From DASYLJ01 sp036009625 (lineage in GTDB: Bacteria; Desulfobacterota; Binatia; DP-6), in NCBI GenBank assembly GCA_036009625.1, contig DASYLJ010000101.1, forward strand, positions 1-64,000: a stretch of 64,000 nucleotides of DNA, given 5' to 3'. Shown here one piece after another: positions 1 to 7,177 of the stretch (positions are counted from its first letter, which is position 1; each line of letters starts with the position of its first letter). The notes under the pieces were generated by a model. The model was not told the origin of the DNA and made no database searches. It saw nothing but the letters and a program-made list of their open reading frames with translations. A program made the translations under genes and the position numbers.

Positions 1-52
1 TCGGTTGGAAGACGCGCTCGCGTGGGCAAAACGCTCGTAGCGGCGAAGAGAG

Positions 53-126
53 TGGTCGCACCAGGGATCGAACCTGGGACCTCCTGCGTGTGAAGCAGGC
101 GCTCTAACCAACTGAGCTATGCGACC
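53..126 (-). tRNA. tRNA-Val (anticodon CAC)
   Basis: The minus strand folds into a full cloverleaf. The 7-bp acceptor stem GGTCGCA pairs with TGCGACC and is followed by discriminator A. The D-arm is of AGCTCAGTTGG type, the anticodon stem CCTGC/GCAGG closes loop TTCACAC (anticodon CAC, reading GUG), and the T-arm carries GGTTCGATCC. CCA is not encoded because CTC follows the discriminator. It is the only tRNA seen. Confidence 0.96.
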
Positions 127-188
127 GCGCTGTCCCGGACCCTGACGAGCCGGAGGAACTAACGGAATCGCTGTGGGGGGTCAACGGC

Positions 189-217
189 TTGTGACTCGAA
201 ACGGGGGCTCGTAGCGT
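189..217 (+). promoter_or_regulatory. Promoter TTGTGA-17-TAGCGT, leaderless type
   Basis: TTGTGA at 189-194 and TAGCGT at 212-217 are separated by 17 bases. The ATG of the next gene lies 10 bases after the -10 box, so transcription would start at or next to the start codon. Confidence 0.5.
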
Positions 218-227
218 ACGAGGGTCG

Positions 228-575
228 ATGCGGTTTCTCGCGCTCGTAGCGGCCCTCGTCTGCCTCGGACGCAGCGCACTGGCCGGCGACGATCATCGTC
301 GTCCCGGGGTCGGCGCCGACGTCGACGTGTTCGTCCCCGTCGATCCCTACGAGCACGAGCGGATGTACTGGAAACGCCGCAGCGATCGCCATCTCGTGCC
401 CGGCACCGTGTCGATCGACGGCGAGTCGCCCTACGTCTGCGACCTGGACGACGCCACGTTCGACGATCGCGAGAAGTTCGTCGCGCACCTCCGGCTCCGC
501 CATAAAGTGCCCCCCGAGCGCATCCCCGAGCTGCTCGTCCCCATCGACGGCGTCATCCACTTCGCGGGGGAATGA
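228..575 (+). CDS. Small secreted protein with degenerate C2H2-finger-like segment
   Basis: A 115-residue protein of unknown function. Residues 1-19 form a signal peptide (MRFLALVAALVCLGRSALA) cleaved before GDD, so the mature protein should be periplasmic or secreted. The middle is acidic and proline-containing. Residues ~68-90 read YVCDLDDATF then FVAHLRLRH, the cadence of a C2H2 zinc finger (Cys, Phe, Leu, His-x4-His), but with a single Cys where the finger needs two. I name no family. The start is fixed by the promoter 10 bases upstream and by the signal peptide. The gene stands alone between tRNA-Val and a coiled-coil gene. Confidence 0.6.
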   Translation: MRFLALVAALVCLGRSALAGDDHRRPGVGADVDVFVPVDPYEHERMYWKRRSDRHLVPGTVSIDGESPYVCDLDDATFDDREKFVAHLRLRHKVPPERIPELLVPIDGVIHFAGE

Positions 576-604
576 CCCTCAGGAACCTGGACCTGGATAC
601 CCGG

Positions 605-633
605 TTGACCGTTGACGCGGCGCGTAGTAGTTC
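605..633 (+). promoter_or_regulatory. Promoter TTGACC-17-TAGTTC, leadered
   Basis: TTGACC (605-610), a 17-base spacer and TAGTTC (628-633) stand 39 bases before the ATG at 673. The leader holds a strong GGAGGAGA ribosome site just upstream of the start. This contrasts with the near-zero leaders of many other genes here. Confidence 0.5.
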
Positions 634-672
634 GTCCTCTCCGAACACAAACACGCAGAGGAGGAGAGAAGC

Positions 673-1032
673 ATGGCAGAGAGCATAGCCACCCGCCTGT
701 CGCTCGACGAAGTGCGCGCATCGGTGAAGCGCATGCAGGCCGAGGGTGAGCGCATCGTAGGTCGCATCCGTCAGGACGCCGGAGCGCTCGTCGCGCGCCG
801 TCCGCTCGATACCCTGGCCGACGTTCGTCGCCGCGCCGCAGAGGCCGTTCGCGATCTCGAGGCCCGTCGCACACAGATCCGTTCGACGGTCCTGACCCAG
901 CTGACGACGCTCGCGAACGAGCTGCTCACGCGAGTCGGCGTCGCCAAGGCCGATACCGTCGACGAGCTGTCGCGTCGCGTCGCCGATCTCGAGCGCCGAA
1001 TCGACGAGCTGAGCAAGGACAAGGCGGCCTGA
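673..1032 (+). CDS. Phasin-like coiled-coil protein
   Basis: 119 residues, almost entirely helical and rich in Arg, Ala and Glu. The C-terminus (VDELSRRVADLERRIDELSK) is a heptad coiled coil of the kind that ends many polyhydroxyalkanoate granule-associated (phasin/PhaM-like) proteins. A role on PHA granules is a guess from this resemblance. There is no signal peptide and no membrane segment. The strong ribosome site (GGAGGAGA) and own promoter suggest abundant expression. It converges on hyuB with a 3-base gap. No PHA synthase is in the window to support the assignment. Confidence 0.55.
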   Translation: MAESIATRLSLDEVRASVKRMQAEGERIVGRIRQDAGALVARRPLDTLADVRRRAAEAVRDLEARRTQIRSTVLTQLTTLANELLTRVGVAKADTVDELSRRVADLERRIDELSKDKAA

Positions 1033-1035
1033 GTG

Positions 1036-2607
1036 TCAGCGACGCCGGGGGCGGCCGAAGCCGCCGCCGCCCGGCGTCTCGACACGCAGTCGGTCGCCCG
1101 GCTGCACCTCGATGGTCGCCTTCGCGGGCAGGCGCGTCGTGCGACCACCGCGGATCAGTAGATCCCGACCCGGAGCACCCGACGCCCCACCGGCGAGCCC
1201 GTAGGCGCCGGTCGTGCGACGCTCCCCGAGGAGCGTCACCTGCACGGGCGTGAGGAACTCGAGCTCGCGCACCACGCCGTCGCCTCCCGGGTGACGTCCC
1301 GCGCCACCGGAGCGCGGTCGCAGCGCGTATCGTCGTACGCGGAGGGGATAGTACGCCTCCAGCGCCTCTACCGGCGTGTTGAGGGTGTTCGTCATGTGCG
1401 TGTGGACGCCGGAGAGCCCTGCACGCGTGGGACCACCCCCTGCACCACCGGCCACCGTCTCGTAGTACGCGAACGCGCGCCCCGCCGACGTCCCACCGAG
1501 CGCAACATTGTTCATCGAGCCGCAGCTCGCCGCCGGAATGCGATCGGGTGCGGCCTTCGCCAGCGCGCGGAACAACACGTCGACGATGCGCTGCGACGTC
1601 TCGACGTTGCCGCCCGCGACCGCTGCCGGCGACAGTGCGTTCACGACCGAGCCCTCGGGCGCGGTGATGGTGAGCGGTCGCGCCAACCCCTCGTTCGGTG
1701 GGATCGCCTCCGGTGCAAGCGTGGTGAAGACGTAGAGCACGGCCGAGCGCGTCACGGGGATGTTCGCGTTCACCGGTCCGCGCGTCTGCGGCGCGGTGCC
1801 CGCGAAGTCGATACGGGCACGACCGCCGCGCAGCGTGATGGCGACGGCGACGCGGATGTTTCGTGTGCCGAGGCCGTCGTCGTCGAGCACGTCGTGGGCG
1901 CGGAACGTGCCCTCCGGCAGACGACGGATCGTCGCGCGCATGAGCGCCGCCGAATAGTCCTGCAGCGCCGCCATCTCGGCCGCCAGGCGCGACGGACCAC
2001 GACGCTGCGCCAGTCCACGCACGCGCTCCGCGCCGACGCGCAGCGCCGCCCACTGTGCGTGCAGGTCGCCGACGCGCTCGTCGGGCACGCGTGTGTTGGC
2101 GAGAATGAGTGCGAGCACGTCGTCGACGATGCGATCGGCCGCCACCAGCTTCACCGGCGGCAGCCGCAGGCCCTCCTGGAAGATGTCGGTCGCGAGCGGC
2201 ATCGAGCCGGGCGACATGCCGCCGATGTCGGCGTGGTGCGCGCGATTCGCGACGTAGGCGAACGGTTTCCGACCGCCACGCAGGAAGACGGGCGCCACCA
2301 CCGTGACGTCGGGCAGATGCGTGCCGCCGGCGAACGGATCGTTCAGCACGACGACGTCCCCCGGCCCCATCGGCACGCGCGCGATGGCCGCACGCACCGA
2401 GAGCGGCGTCGCGCCGAGATGGACGGGGATGTGCGCCGCCTGCGCCACGAGGCCGCCGTCGGCGTCGAAGACCGCGCACGAGTAGTCGCGCCGCTCCTTG
2501 ATGTTCGGGGACAGCGCGGTGCGGCCGAGCACGACGCCCATCTCCTCGGCGACGGCGGCGAGGCGATGGTTCGCGATCTCGAGGGCGATGGGATCGTGCT
2601 CAGGCAT
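1036..2607 (-). CDS. hyuB: Hydantoinase B/oxoprolinase family protein
   Basis: 523 residues, usual length for the HyuB family (N-methylhydantoinase B, acetone carboxylase alpha-like). It opens with DPIALEIANHRLAAVAEEMG and carries family signatures ERRDYSCAVFD, VVLNDPFAGGTHLPDV and HHADIGGMSPGSMP, and ends in a Gly-rich segment (ETPGGGGFGRP). With HyuA it should form an ATP-dependent enzyme opening a hydantoin or 5-oxoproline ring, or activating a related carbonyl substrate; the substrate cannot be read from sequence. Its start overlaps the end of hyuA by 8 bases, so the two are translationally coupled. Confidence 0.9.
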   Translation of the reverse strand: MPEHDPIALEIANHRLAAVAEEMGVVLGRTALSPNIKERRDYSCAVFDADGGLVAQAAHIPVHLGATPLSVRAAIARVPMGPGDVVVLNDPFAGGTHLPDVTVVAPVFLRGGRKPFAYVANRAHHADIGGMSPGSMPLATDIFQEGLRLPPVKLVAADRIVDDVLALILANTRVPDERVGDLHAQWAALRVGAERVRGLAQRRGPSRLAAEMAALQDYSAALMRATIRRLPEGTFRAHDVLDDDGLGTRNIRVAVAITLRGGRARIDFAGTAPQTRGPVNANIPVTRSAVLYVFTTLAPEAIPPNEGLARPLTITAPEGSVVNALSPAAVAGGNVETSQRIVDVLFRALAKAAPDRIPAASCGSMNNVALGGTSAGRAFAYYETVAGGAGGGPTRAGLSGVHTHMTNTLNTPVEALEAYYPLRVRRYALRPRSGGAGRHPGGDGVVRELEFLTPVQVTLLGERRTTGAYGLAGGASGAPGRDLLIRGGRTTRLPAKATIEVQPGDRLRVETPGGGGFGRPRRR

Positions 2608-4558
2608 CGCGGTCCTCCAGCATCAGACCGCCGGTGCGCTCGACCGTCACGCGCCATCCGGGTGGGACGACTGTCGTCGCGCTGTACTCGCAGACGATCG
2701 CCGGACCATCGTGCCGCCATCCCGACGGCAGATCGTCGCGACGGAAGACGGGCGTGCGACGCGGGCGACCGTCGAACACGACGGCGCGCGTCGCGCGAGG
2801 CGCCCCGTCACCGCGGCGTCGCGCCGGCTCGGCCGGCACCGTGAACGCGCCGCCGCGTGCGCGCAGCCGCAGCGTCACCACCTCGACCGGCCGTTCCGGT
2901 GCCGCATGCCCGAAGAGGCGTCGATGACGACGATGGAAGTCGGCGGTCCATCCGCGACGCCACGGTACGTTCACCTCGTACGACTGCCCGGCGTAGCGAA
3001 CGTCGAGCACCGTCTCGACGCGGGCATCGCGCACGCCCTCGGCTGCCAGCGCGGCGTCGGCCTCGCGACGCAGCGCGCGGAAGCCCGCGGCGAGCACGCG
3101 CTCGGGAGGTGCCACCTGCCGCAACGTCCGGCCGACGTCACGCACCACGTCCGCCGACAGCATGCCCCACGCCGACAGCAGTCCGGGATGTCGCGGTACG
3201 AACACGCGGCGCATGCCGAGCGCGCGCGCCAGGTCGGCGGCGTGCAGACCGCCCGCGCCGCCGAACGCCACCAACGTGAGCTCACGCGGATCGTGGCCGC
3301 GCTCGACCGTGATCACGCGCAGCGCTCGCTCCATGGCCGCGGTGACGACGTCGACGATACCGGCAGCGGCTGTCTCGAGCGAGCGACCGAGCCGCGCCGC
3401 CAGTGGCCGCAGCGCCGTCCGCGCGCGCGTCGGGTCGAGCGCGAGCTCCCCACCGAGAAATTCCGTCTCGACGAGGCGACCGAGCACGAGGTCCGCGTCG
3501 GTGACGGTGGGCAGCGTGCCGCGTCCGTAGCACGCCGGCCCGGGGTCGGCGCCGGCGCTCTCGGGCCCGACGCGCAGCGCGCCGCCGTCATCGAGCCGCG
3601 CGATCGATCCGCCGCCCGCACCGACGGTGTGGATGTCGATGACGGGCACGCGCACCGGCAGCCCCGCCGCCATCGTCTCGGCACTCCACGACGGCGCACC
3701 GTCGACGAGACTGACGTCCGTCGACGTGCCGCCCATGTCGAACGTCACCACGCGCGTGAGCCCGGCGCGTCGCGCGCGACTGGCCGCACCGACGACACCG
3801 CCGGCCGGACCCGACAGCACCGTACGCACCGGCTCTGCCGCGGCGAGCGTGGCGCCGACGAGGCCTCCGTTCGACTGCATGATGCGCAGCCCGTCGGGCA
3901 CCGCGCGCCGCAGTCGCGTCAGATGCTCGGCCATGAGCGGGCCGACGTACGCGTTCACCACCGTGGTCGCGACGCGCTCGTACTCGCGGTACTCGCGCAG
4001 CAGGCGGTGCGAAGCCGTGACGTGGAGCCCGGCGCCGGCGAGCGCGCGCTCCAGGCGTCGCTCGTGGTCGGGACGCGCGTAGCTGTGGAGCAGGCAGATG
4101 GCAACGGACTGGGCGCGACTCCGTCGTACCGCGGCGACGGCGCGCTTCACCGTGGCGGCGTCGAGCGCGTGTTCGACGCTGCCGTCGGCGAAGACGCGCT
4201 CGTCCAGACCGATCCGGCGGGCGGACGGGACGAGCGGCTCCGGACGCGTCGGCTCGAGGGCGTAGAGCGCGGGACGCGTCTGGCGTCCGATGGCGAGGAC
4301 GTCCTCGAAGCCGGCCGTCGTGAGGAGCACGACGCGGGCGCCACGGCGCTCGAGGAGCGCGTTCGTCGCCACCGTCGAGCCGTAGTGGAGGCGTACCTCG
4401 CGCTCCCCACCGAGCCGTCGCAGGCCGTCGCGTACGGCACGTGCAGGGTCGTCGGGGGTCGACCGGAGCTTCAGGACCTCGAGTCGACCGCCGACGAGGG
4501 CGACGAGATCCGTGAAGGTGCCGCCGGTATCGGCCCCGACGAGAATGGGACCAGTCAG
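2600..4558 (-). CDS. hyuA: Hydantoinase A/oxoprolinase family ATPase (CTG start proposed)
   Basis: About 652 residues in the sugar-kinase/Hsp70-type ATPase fold. The N-terminal phosphate loop is VGADTGGTFTDL and the second ATP-binding element is FDMGGTSTDVSLVDG. HyuA uses ATP to drive opening of the ring held with HyuB. No ATG, GTG or TTG lies in frame near the expected N-terminus; the nearest is 106 codons upstream inside fmdB. The best start is CTG at 4558, which forms CTGA with the fmdB stop, copying the ATGA/GTGA overlaps common here. ATT at 4546 is a weaker alternative. Function confidence is high; start confidence is modest. Confidence 0.85.
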   Translation of the reverse strand: MTGPILVGADTGGTFTDLVALVGGRLEVLKLRSTPDDPARAVRDGLRRLGGEREVRLHYGSTVATNALLERRGARVVLLTTAGFEDVLAIGRQTRPALYALEPTRPEPLVPSARRIGLDERVFADGSVEHALDAATVKRAVAAVRRSRAQSVAICLLHSYARPDHERRLERALAGAGLHVTASHRLLREYREYERVATTVVNAYVGPLMAEHLTRLRRAVPDGLRIMQSNGGLVGATLAAAEPVRTVLSGPAGGVVGAASRARRAGLTRVVTFDMGGTSTDVSLVDGAPSWSAETMAAGLPVRVPVIDIHTVGAGGGSIARLDDGGALRVGPESAGADPGPACYGRGTLPTVTDADLVLGRLVETEFLGGELALDPTRARTALRPLAARLGRSLETAAAGIVDVVTAAMERALRVITVERGHDPRELTLVAFGGAGGLHAADLARALGMRRVFVPRHPGLLSAWGMLSADVVRDVGRTLRQVAPPERVLAAGFRALRREADAALAAEGVRDARVETVLDVRYAGQSYEVNVPWRRGWTADFHRRHRRLFGHAAPERPVEVVTLRLRARGGAFTVPAEPARRRGDGAPRATRAVVFDGRPRRTPVFRRDDLPSGWRHDGPAIVCEYSATTVVPPGWRVTVERTGGLMLEDRDA

Positions 4559-4896
4559 TCGCTCGACTTGGCGGCGGCGGCCTTCTTCTCGGGCTTCGAC
4601 TCCGACTTCGTTTCGGATTTCGTCTCCGACTTGCTCTCGGACTTCGCCTCCGACTTGCTCTCGCTGCTCGAGCTGTCGCTGCCGCCCTTGTCCTTGTCCT
4701 TGGCGCCGCCGTTGCTGCCCGAGCGGCCGTAGTCGGTGACGTACCACCCGCTGCCCTTCAGCTGGAAGCTGGTGCTCGAGATGAGCTTCCGAACCTTGCG
4801 CCGGCACTTCGGGCACTTCGACAGCGGCGGATCGGAGATGCGTTGGTTCTGCTCGAAATCCCCGCAGTGCTCGCACCGGTACTCGTAGATGGGCAT
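4555..4896 (-). CDS. FmdB-family zinc-ribbon protein with Ser/Lys/Glu tail
   Basis: 113 residues. The N-terminal ~50 form a classic FmdB-type zinc ribbon: MPIYEYRCEHCG and then KCPKC, giving two CxxC knuckles. The family is named for a putative regulator linked to formamidase, but most members have no proven function. From residue ~66 the protein is low-complexity, with repeating SKSE/SKSET units and then KKAAAAK. The tail looks disordered and is probably repeat-expanded. It lies between yggU and hyuA, overlapping hyuA by 4 bases. Confidence 0.85.
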   Translation of the reverse strand: MPIYEYRCEHCGDFEQNQRISDPPLSKCPKCRRKVRKLISSTSFQLKGSGWYVTDYGRSGSNGGAKDKDKGGSDSSSSESKSEAKSESKSETKSETKSESKPEKKAAAAKSSD

Positions 4897-4905
4897 CGCT
4901 GGCGT

Positions 4906-5238
4906 CTAATCATGGGTCCCAGGCTTGTCAACGAAGAGTCTCGTCGCCAGACGGGCACGGATCGCGGCGCCGTCGATTCCCCGGACGCGGATACGCTTCT
5001 CGCGGCCATGCGCCCCGGCCTCGATGGCGAGACTCGACGGCGCGACGTCGAGCGCCGTGGCCAGCGTCGAGAGCAGCTCTCGATTCGCGGCGCCCTCGAT
5101 GGCTCGCGCACGGACTCGAACGCACACGGCGCCGCCATGGAATCCCGCCACCCCAGGCTTCGACGCCCCTGGCCGCGCGTGCACGCGCAGGATGCTCCCG
5201 TCGCCCGTTGGGAGCAGCCAGCCGTCGGGCTCAGGCAA
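4906..5238 (-). CDS. yggU: DUF167/YggU family protein
   Basis: 110 residues from TTG at 5238. It has the YggU pattern: RVHARPGASK near the N-terminus, then AIEGAANRELLSTLATALDV and a GREKRIRV strand. Members are small alpha/beta proteins of unknown role, usually next to yggT and proC as here. A longer reading frame begins at 5277 but its first 13 codons only mirror the yggT end. The TTG at 5238 gives a short overlap with the yggT stop and the usual family length. Confidence 0.85.
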   Translation of the reverse strand: MPEPDGWLLPTGDGSILRVHARPGASKPGVAGFHGGAVCVRVRARAIEGAANRELLSTLATALDVAPSSLAIEAGAHGREKRIRVRGIDGAAIRARLATRLFVDKPGTHD

Positions 5239-5566
5239 TGGCGATCCAGCCGGCGACGGACGCGACACGCTCGGCAAGGATGAAGAGGCTCTGGACGACG
5301 AACATGCGCAGGAACCAGATGCCGAGCATCACCACCAGCGGCGAGAAGTCGATGCCGCTGGCATAGACGAAGGGCAGCCGTTTTCGCACCTGGTAGAGCA
5401 GCGGATCGGTCACCGCGCGCAGGAACCGCACGATGGGATTGTTGGGGTCGGGATTGACCCATGACAGCAGGGCCGAGATGAGCAGGATCCAGAAGTACAG
5501 CGTGAGCAGGTAATTCAGGATCGTCGCGACCGCGAACGTGAACTGGCTGAGGAGCACGCCTCCCAC
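5231..5566 (-). CDS. yggT: YggT family integral membrane protein
   Basis: 111 residues with two YggT-type hydrophobic segments (ILNYLLTLYFWILLISALLS and FSPLVVMLGIWFLRMFVV), joined by the signature WVNPDPNNPIVRFLRAVTDPLL. Members are inner-membrane proteins linked to osmotic stress tolerance or cell-envelope organisation; the mechanism is unknown. The GTG at 5566 is chosen because GAGGG precedes it at good spacing and it follows the proC stop by 8 bases. It is part of the yggS-proC-yggT-yggU run. Confidence 0.88.
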   Translation of the reverse strand: MGGVLLSQFTFAVATILNYLLTLYFWILLISALLSWVNPDPNNPIVRFLRAVTDPLLYQVRKRLPFVYASGIDFSPLVVMLGIWFLRMFVVQSLFILAERVASVAGWIAIA

Positions 5567-5574
5567 GGCTGCCC

Positions 5575-6384
5575 TCAGGCCGCCGCGAGCTCGCGAGCGC
5601 GACGGGTGGCCGTCTCGATCGCCGTGATCACCGCCTCGCGGAAGTGATGCTGCTCGAGCGCCCCGAGCCCGGCCATCGTGGTGCCGCCCGGCGACGTCAC
5701 CATGTCGCGCAGCTCGCGCGCCGACAGCCCGCTCTCGCCCAGCATGGCCGCTGCCCCGCCGAGGGTGGCGAACGCGAGCTGGGTCGCCAGGTTCTGCGGC
5801 AGCCCACCACGCACGCCGCCTTCGATCAGGCACTCCGCGAACTGGTAGACGAACGCCGGCCCGCTGCCGGACAGCGCCGTCACCGCATCGAGCAGGTCCT
5901 CGCCCGTGATCGACACCGCCTCGCCGACGGCCTTGAACAGCTTGAGCGTCTGCTTCAGGTCGGCGTCGGTGGCCTTGCTGCCGGCGACGGCCACCGAGAT
6001 GCCCTTCCCGACCAGCACCGGCGTGTTGGGCATGACCCGCACGACCCGCGCCTGCCCGCCCAACCCCGCCTCGAGGCGACGGAGCGGGAAGCCGGCCGCG
6101 ATCGAGATGAAGAGCTTCTTCGGGGTGGCCTCGGACCGGATGTCCTCGAGCACCTGCGCCATGAGCTGCGGTTTCACCGCCAGGATGATGGCCTGCGACT
6201 GGCTCACCAGCTGACGATTGTCACGCGTGCCGTCGATCTTGTGGGCCCGCTTGAGCCGTCGGACCTGAGAGTCGACGGGGTCGGCCACCCAGATGTCGGC
6301 CGGCTTGTAGCGCTCTGCGCGGAGCAGCCCCCGGATAAGCGCCCCAGCCATGTTGCCCGCCCCGATGAAGCCAATCTTCTTCAT
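5575..6384 (-). CDS. proC: Pyrroline-5-carboxylate reductase
   Basis: 269 residues, the normal length. The N-terminal Rossmann motif is IGFIGAGNMAGALIRG. The C-terminal helical domain carries DAVTALSGSGPAFVYQF and the proline-enzyme signature, ending near the MVTSPGGTTMAGL loop. It reduces 1-pyrroline-5-carboxylate to proline with NAD(P)H in the cytoplasm. The ATG overlaps the yggS stop as ATGA, so it is coupled to yggS. Confidence 0.97.
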   Translation of the reverse strand: MKKIGFIGAGNMAGALIRGLLRAERYKPADIWVADPVDSQVRRLKRAHKIDGTRDNRQLVSQSQAIILAVKPQLMAQVLEDIRSEATPKKLFISIAAGFPLRRLEAGLGGQARVVRVMPNTPVLVGKGISVAVAGSKATDADLKQTLKLFKAVGEAVSITGEDLLDAVTALSGSGPAFVYQFAECLIEGGVRGGLPQNLATQLAFATLGGAAAMLGESGLSARELRDMVTSPGGTTMAGLGALEQHHFREAVITAIETATRRARELAAA

Positions 6385-7100
6385 GCACCCTCCCGCCAGT
6401 TACCAGGCCCACGAGGTCCGAAGAGCGCACGTCCCAGCCGTACGAGCGTCGCGCCCTCCTCGACGGCGAGCGAGAAATCGTCGCTCATTCCCATAGACAG
6501 GTGGGGTAGTTCAACCCCGAGCACCCTCTGGACGTCGTCCCGGAGCGTGCGAAGCGCCCGGAAATGTCCCCGCAGCTCAGCCTCGGCGCCCGTGGCGGGC
6601 GCGATCGTCATCAGGCCGTCGAGCGCCAGGGCGGGAAGTCCCGCCACATGGCGCGCGAGGGCCGGCACGGCGTCCGGCATGGCACCACGCTGGGCGTCCC
6701 GTCCTGCCAGATTCACCTGCAGCAGCACCGGCATTCGACGTCCCGCGGCCGCGGCCTCGCGGTCGAGGGCGTCCGCGATGCGGACCGAGTCGACCGAATG
6801 CACGCGATCGAACAGGGCGACGGCGACGCGTGCCTTGTTCTGCTGCAGCCCACCGATGAGGTGCCAGGTGACGCCGGACGGCGACCCGTCGCGCTTGGCG
6901 CGGGCCTCCTGGACGTAGTTCTCGCCGACGTCGGTGAGGCCGGCATCCAGTGCCGCCTGCACGGCCGCGGCAGGGAGCGTCTTGGTGACCGCGACGATGC
7001 GGACGGTGGCGGGATCGCGCCCGGCCCGCATCGCGTGCTCGGCGATTTCGGCGCGCACGACGGCGATGCGAGCCGCCATGACGTCGAGCGCTTCGGACAC
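6381..7100 (-). CDS. yggS: YggS/PLPBP family PLP-homeostasis protein
   Basis: About 239 residues from GTG at 7100. A fold-type III pyridoxal-phosphate binding protein: VRIVAVTKTLPAA contains the PLP lysine, followed by GENYVQEA, WHLIGGLQQNK and, at the end, LSMGMSDDFSLAVEEGATLVR. It has no known catalysis and acts in vitamin B6 and amino-acid homeostasis. Longer starts at 7109 (ATG) and 7136 (TTG) exist, but 7136 is the T of the TTGACA -35 box and 7109 lies within the presumed -10, so GTG 7100 fits a leaderless transcript. It heads the operon to hyuB. Confidence 0.92.
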   Translation of the reverse strand: MSEALDVMAARIAVVRAEIAEHAMRAGRDPATVRIVAVTKTLPAAAVQAALDAGLTDVGENYVQEARAKRDGSPSGVTWHLIGGLQQNKARVAVALFDRVHSVDSVRIADALDREAAAAGRRMPVLLQVNLAGRDAQRGAMPDAVPALARHVAGLPALALDGLMTIAPATGAEAELRGHFRALRTLRDDVQRVLGVELPHLSMGMSDDFSLAVEEGATLVRLGRALFGPRGPGNWREGA

Positions 7101-7107
7101 GGCGCGC

Positions 7108-7136
7108 ATGCTCTCGGCACGAGGGCCACGTGTCAA
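7108..7136 (-). promoter_or_regulatory. Promoter TTGACA-17-GAGCAT for yggS operon
   Basis: On the minus strand TTGACA (7136-7131) is followed after 17 bases by a weak -10, GAGCAT (7113-7108), then 7 bases to GTG 7100. The -35 is perfect. It stands back to back with the -35 of the divergent transglycosylase gene, one base apart. Confidence 0.4.
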
Positions 7137-7137
7137 G

Positions 7138-7166
7138 TTGCCGGCATACGGATCGCGTGGTAGCCC
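7138..7166 (+). promoter_or_regulatory. Promoter TTGCCG-17-TAGCCC for lytic transglycosylase
   Basis: TTGCCG (7138-7143), 17 bases, then TAGCCC (7161-7166), with the ATG 11 bases after the -10. GGAAGAAGG sits in that short gap and may also serve as a ribosome site. Confidence 0.4.
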
Positions 7167-7177
7167 GGAAGAAGGTC

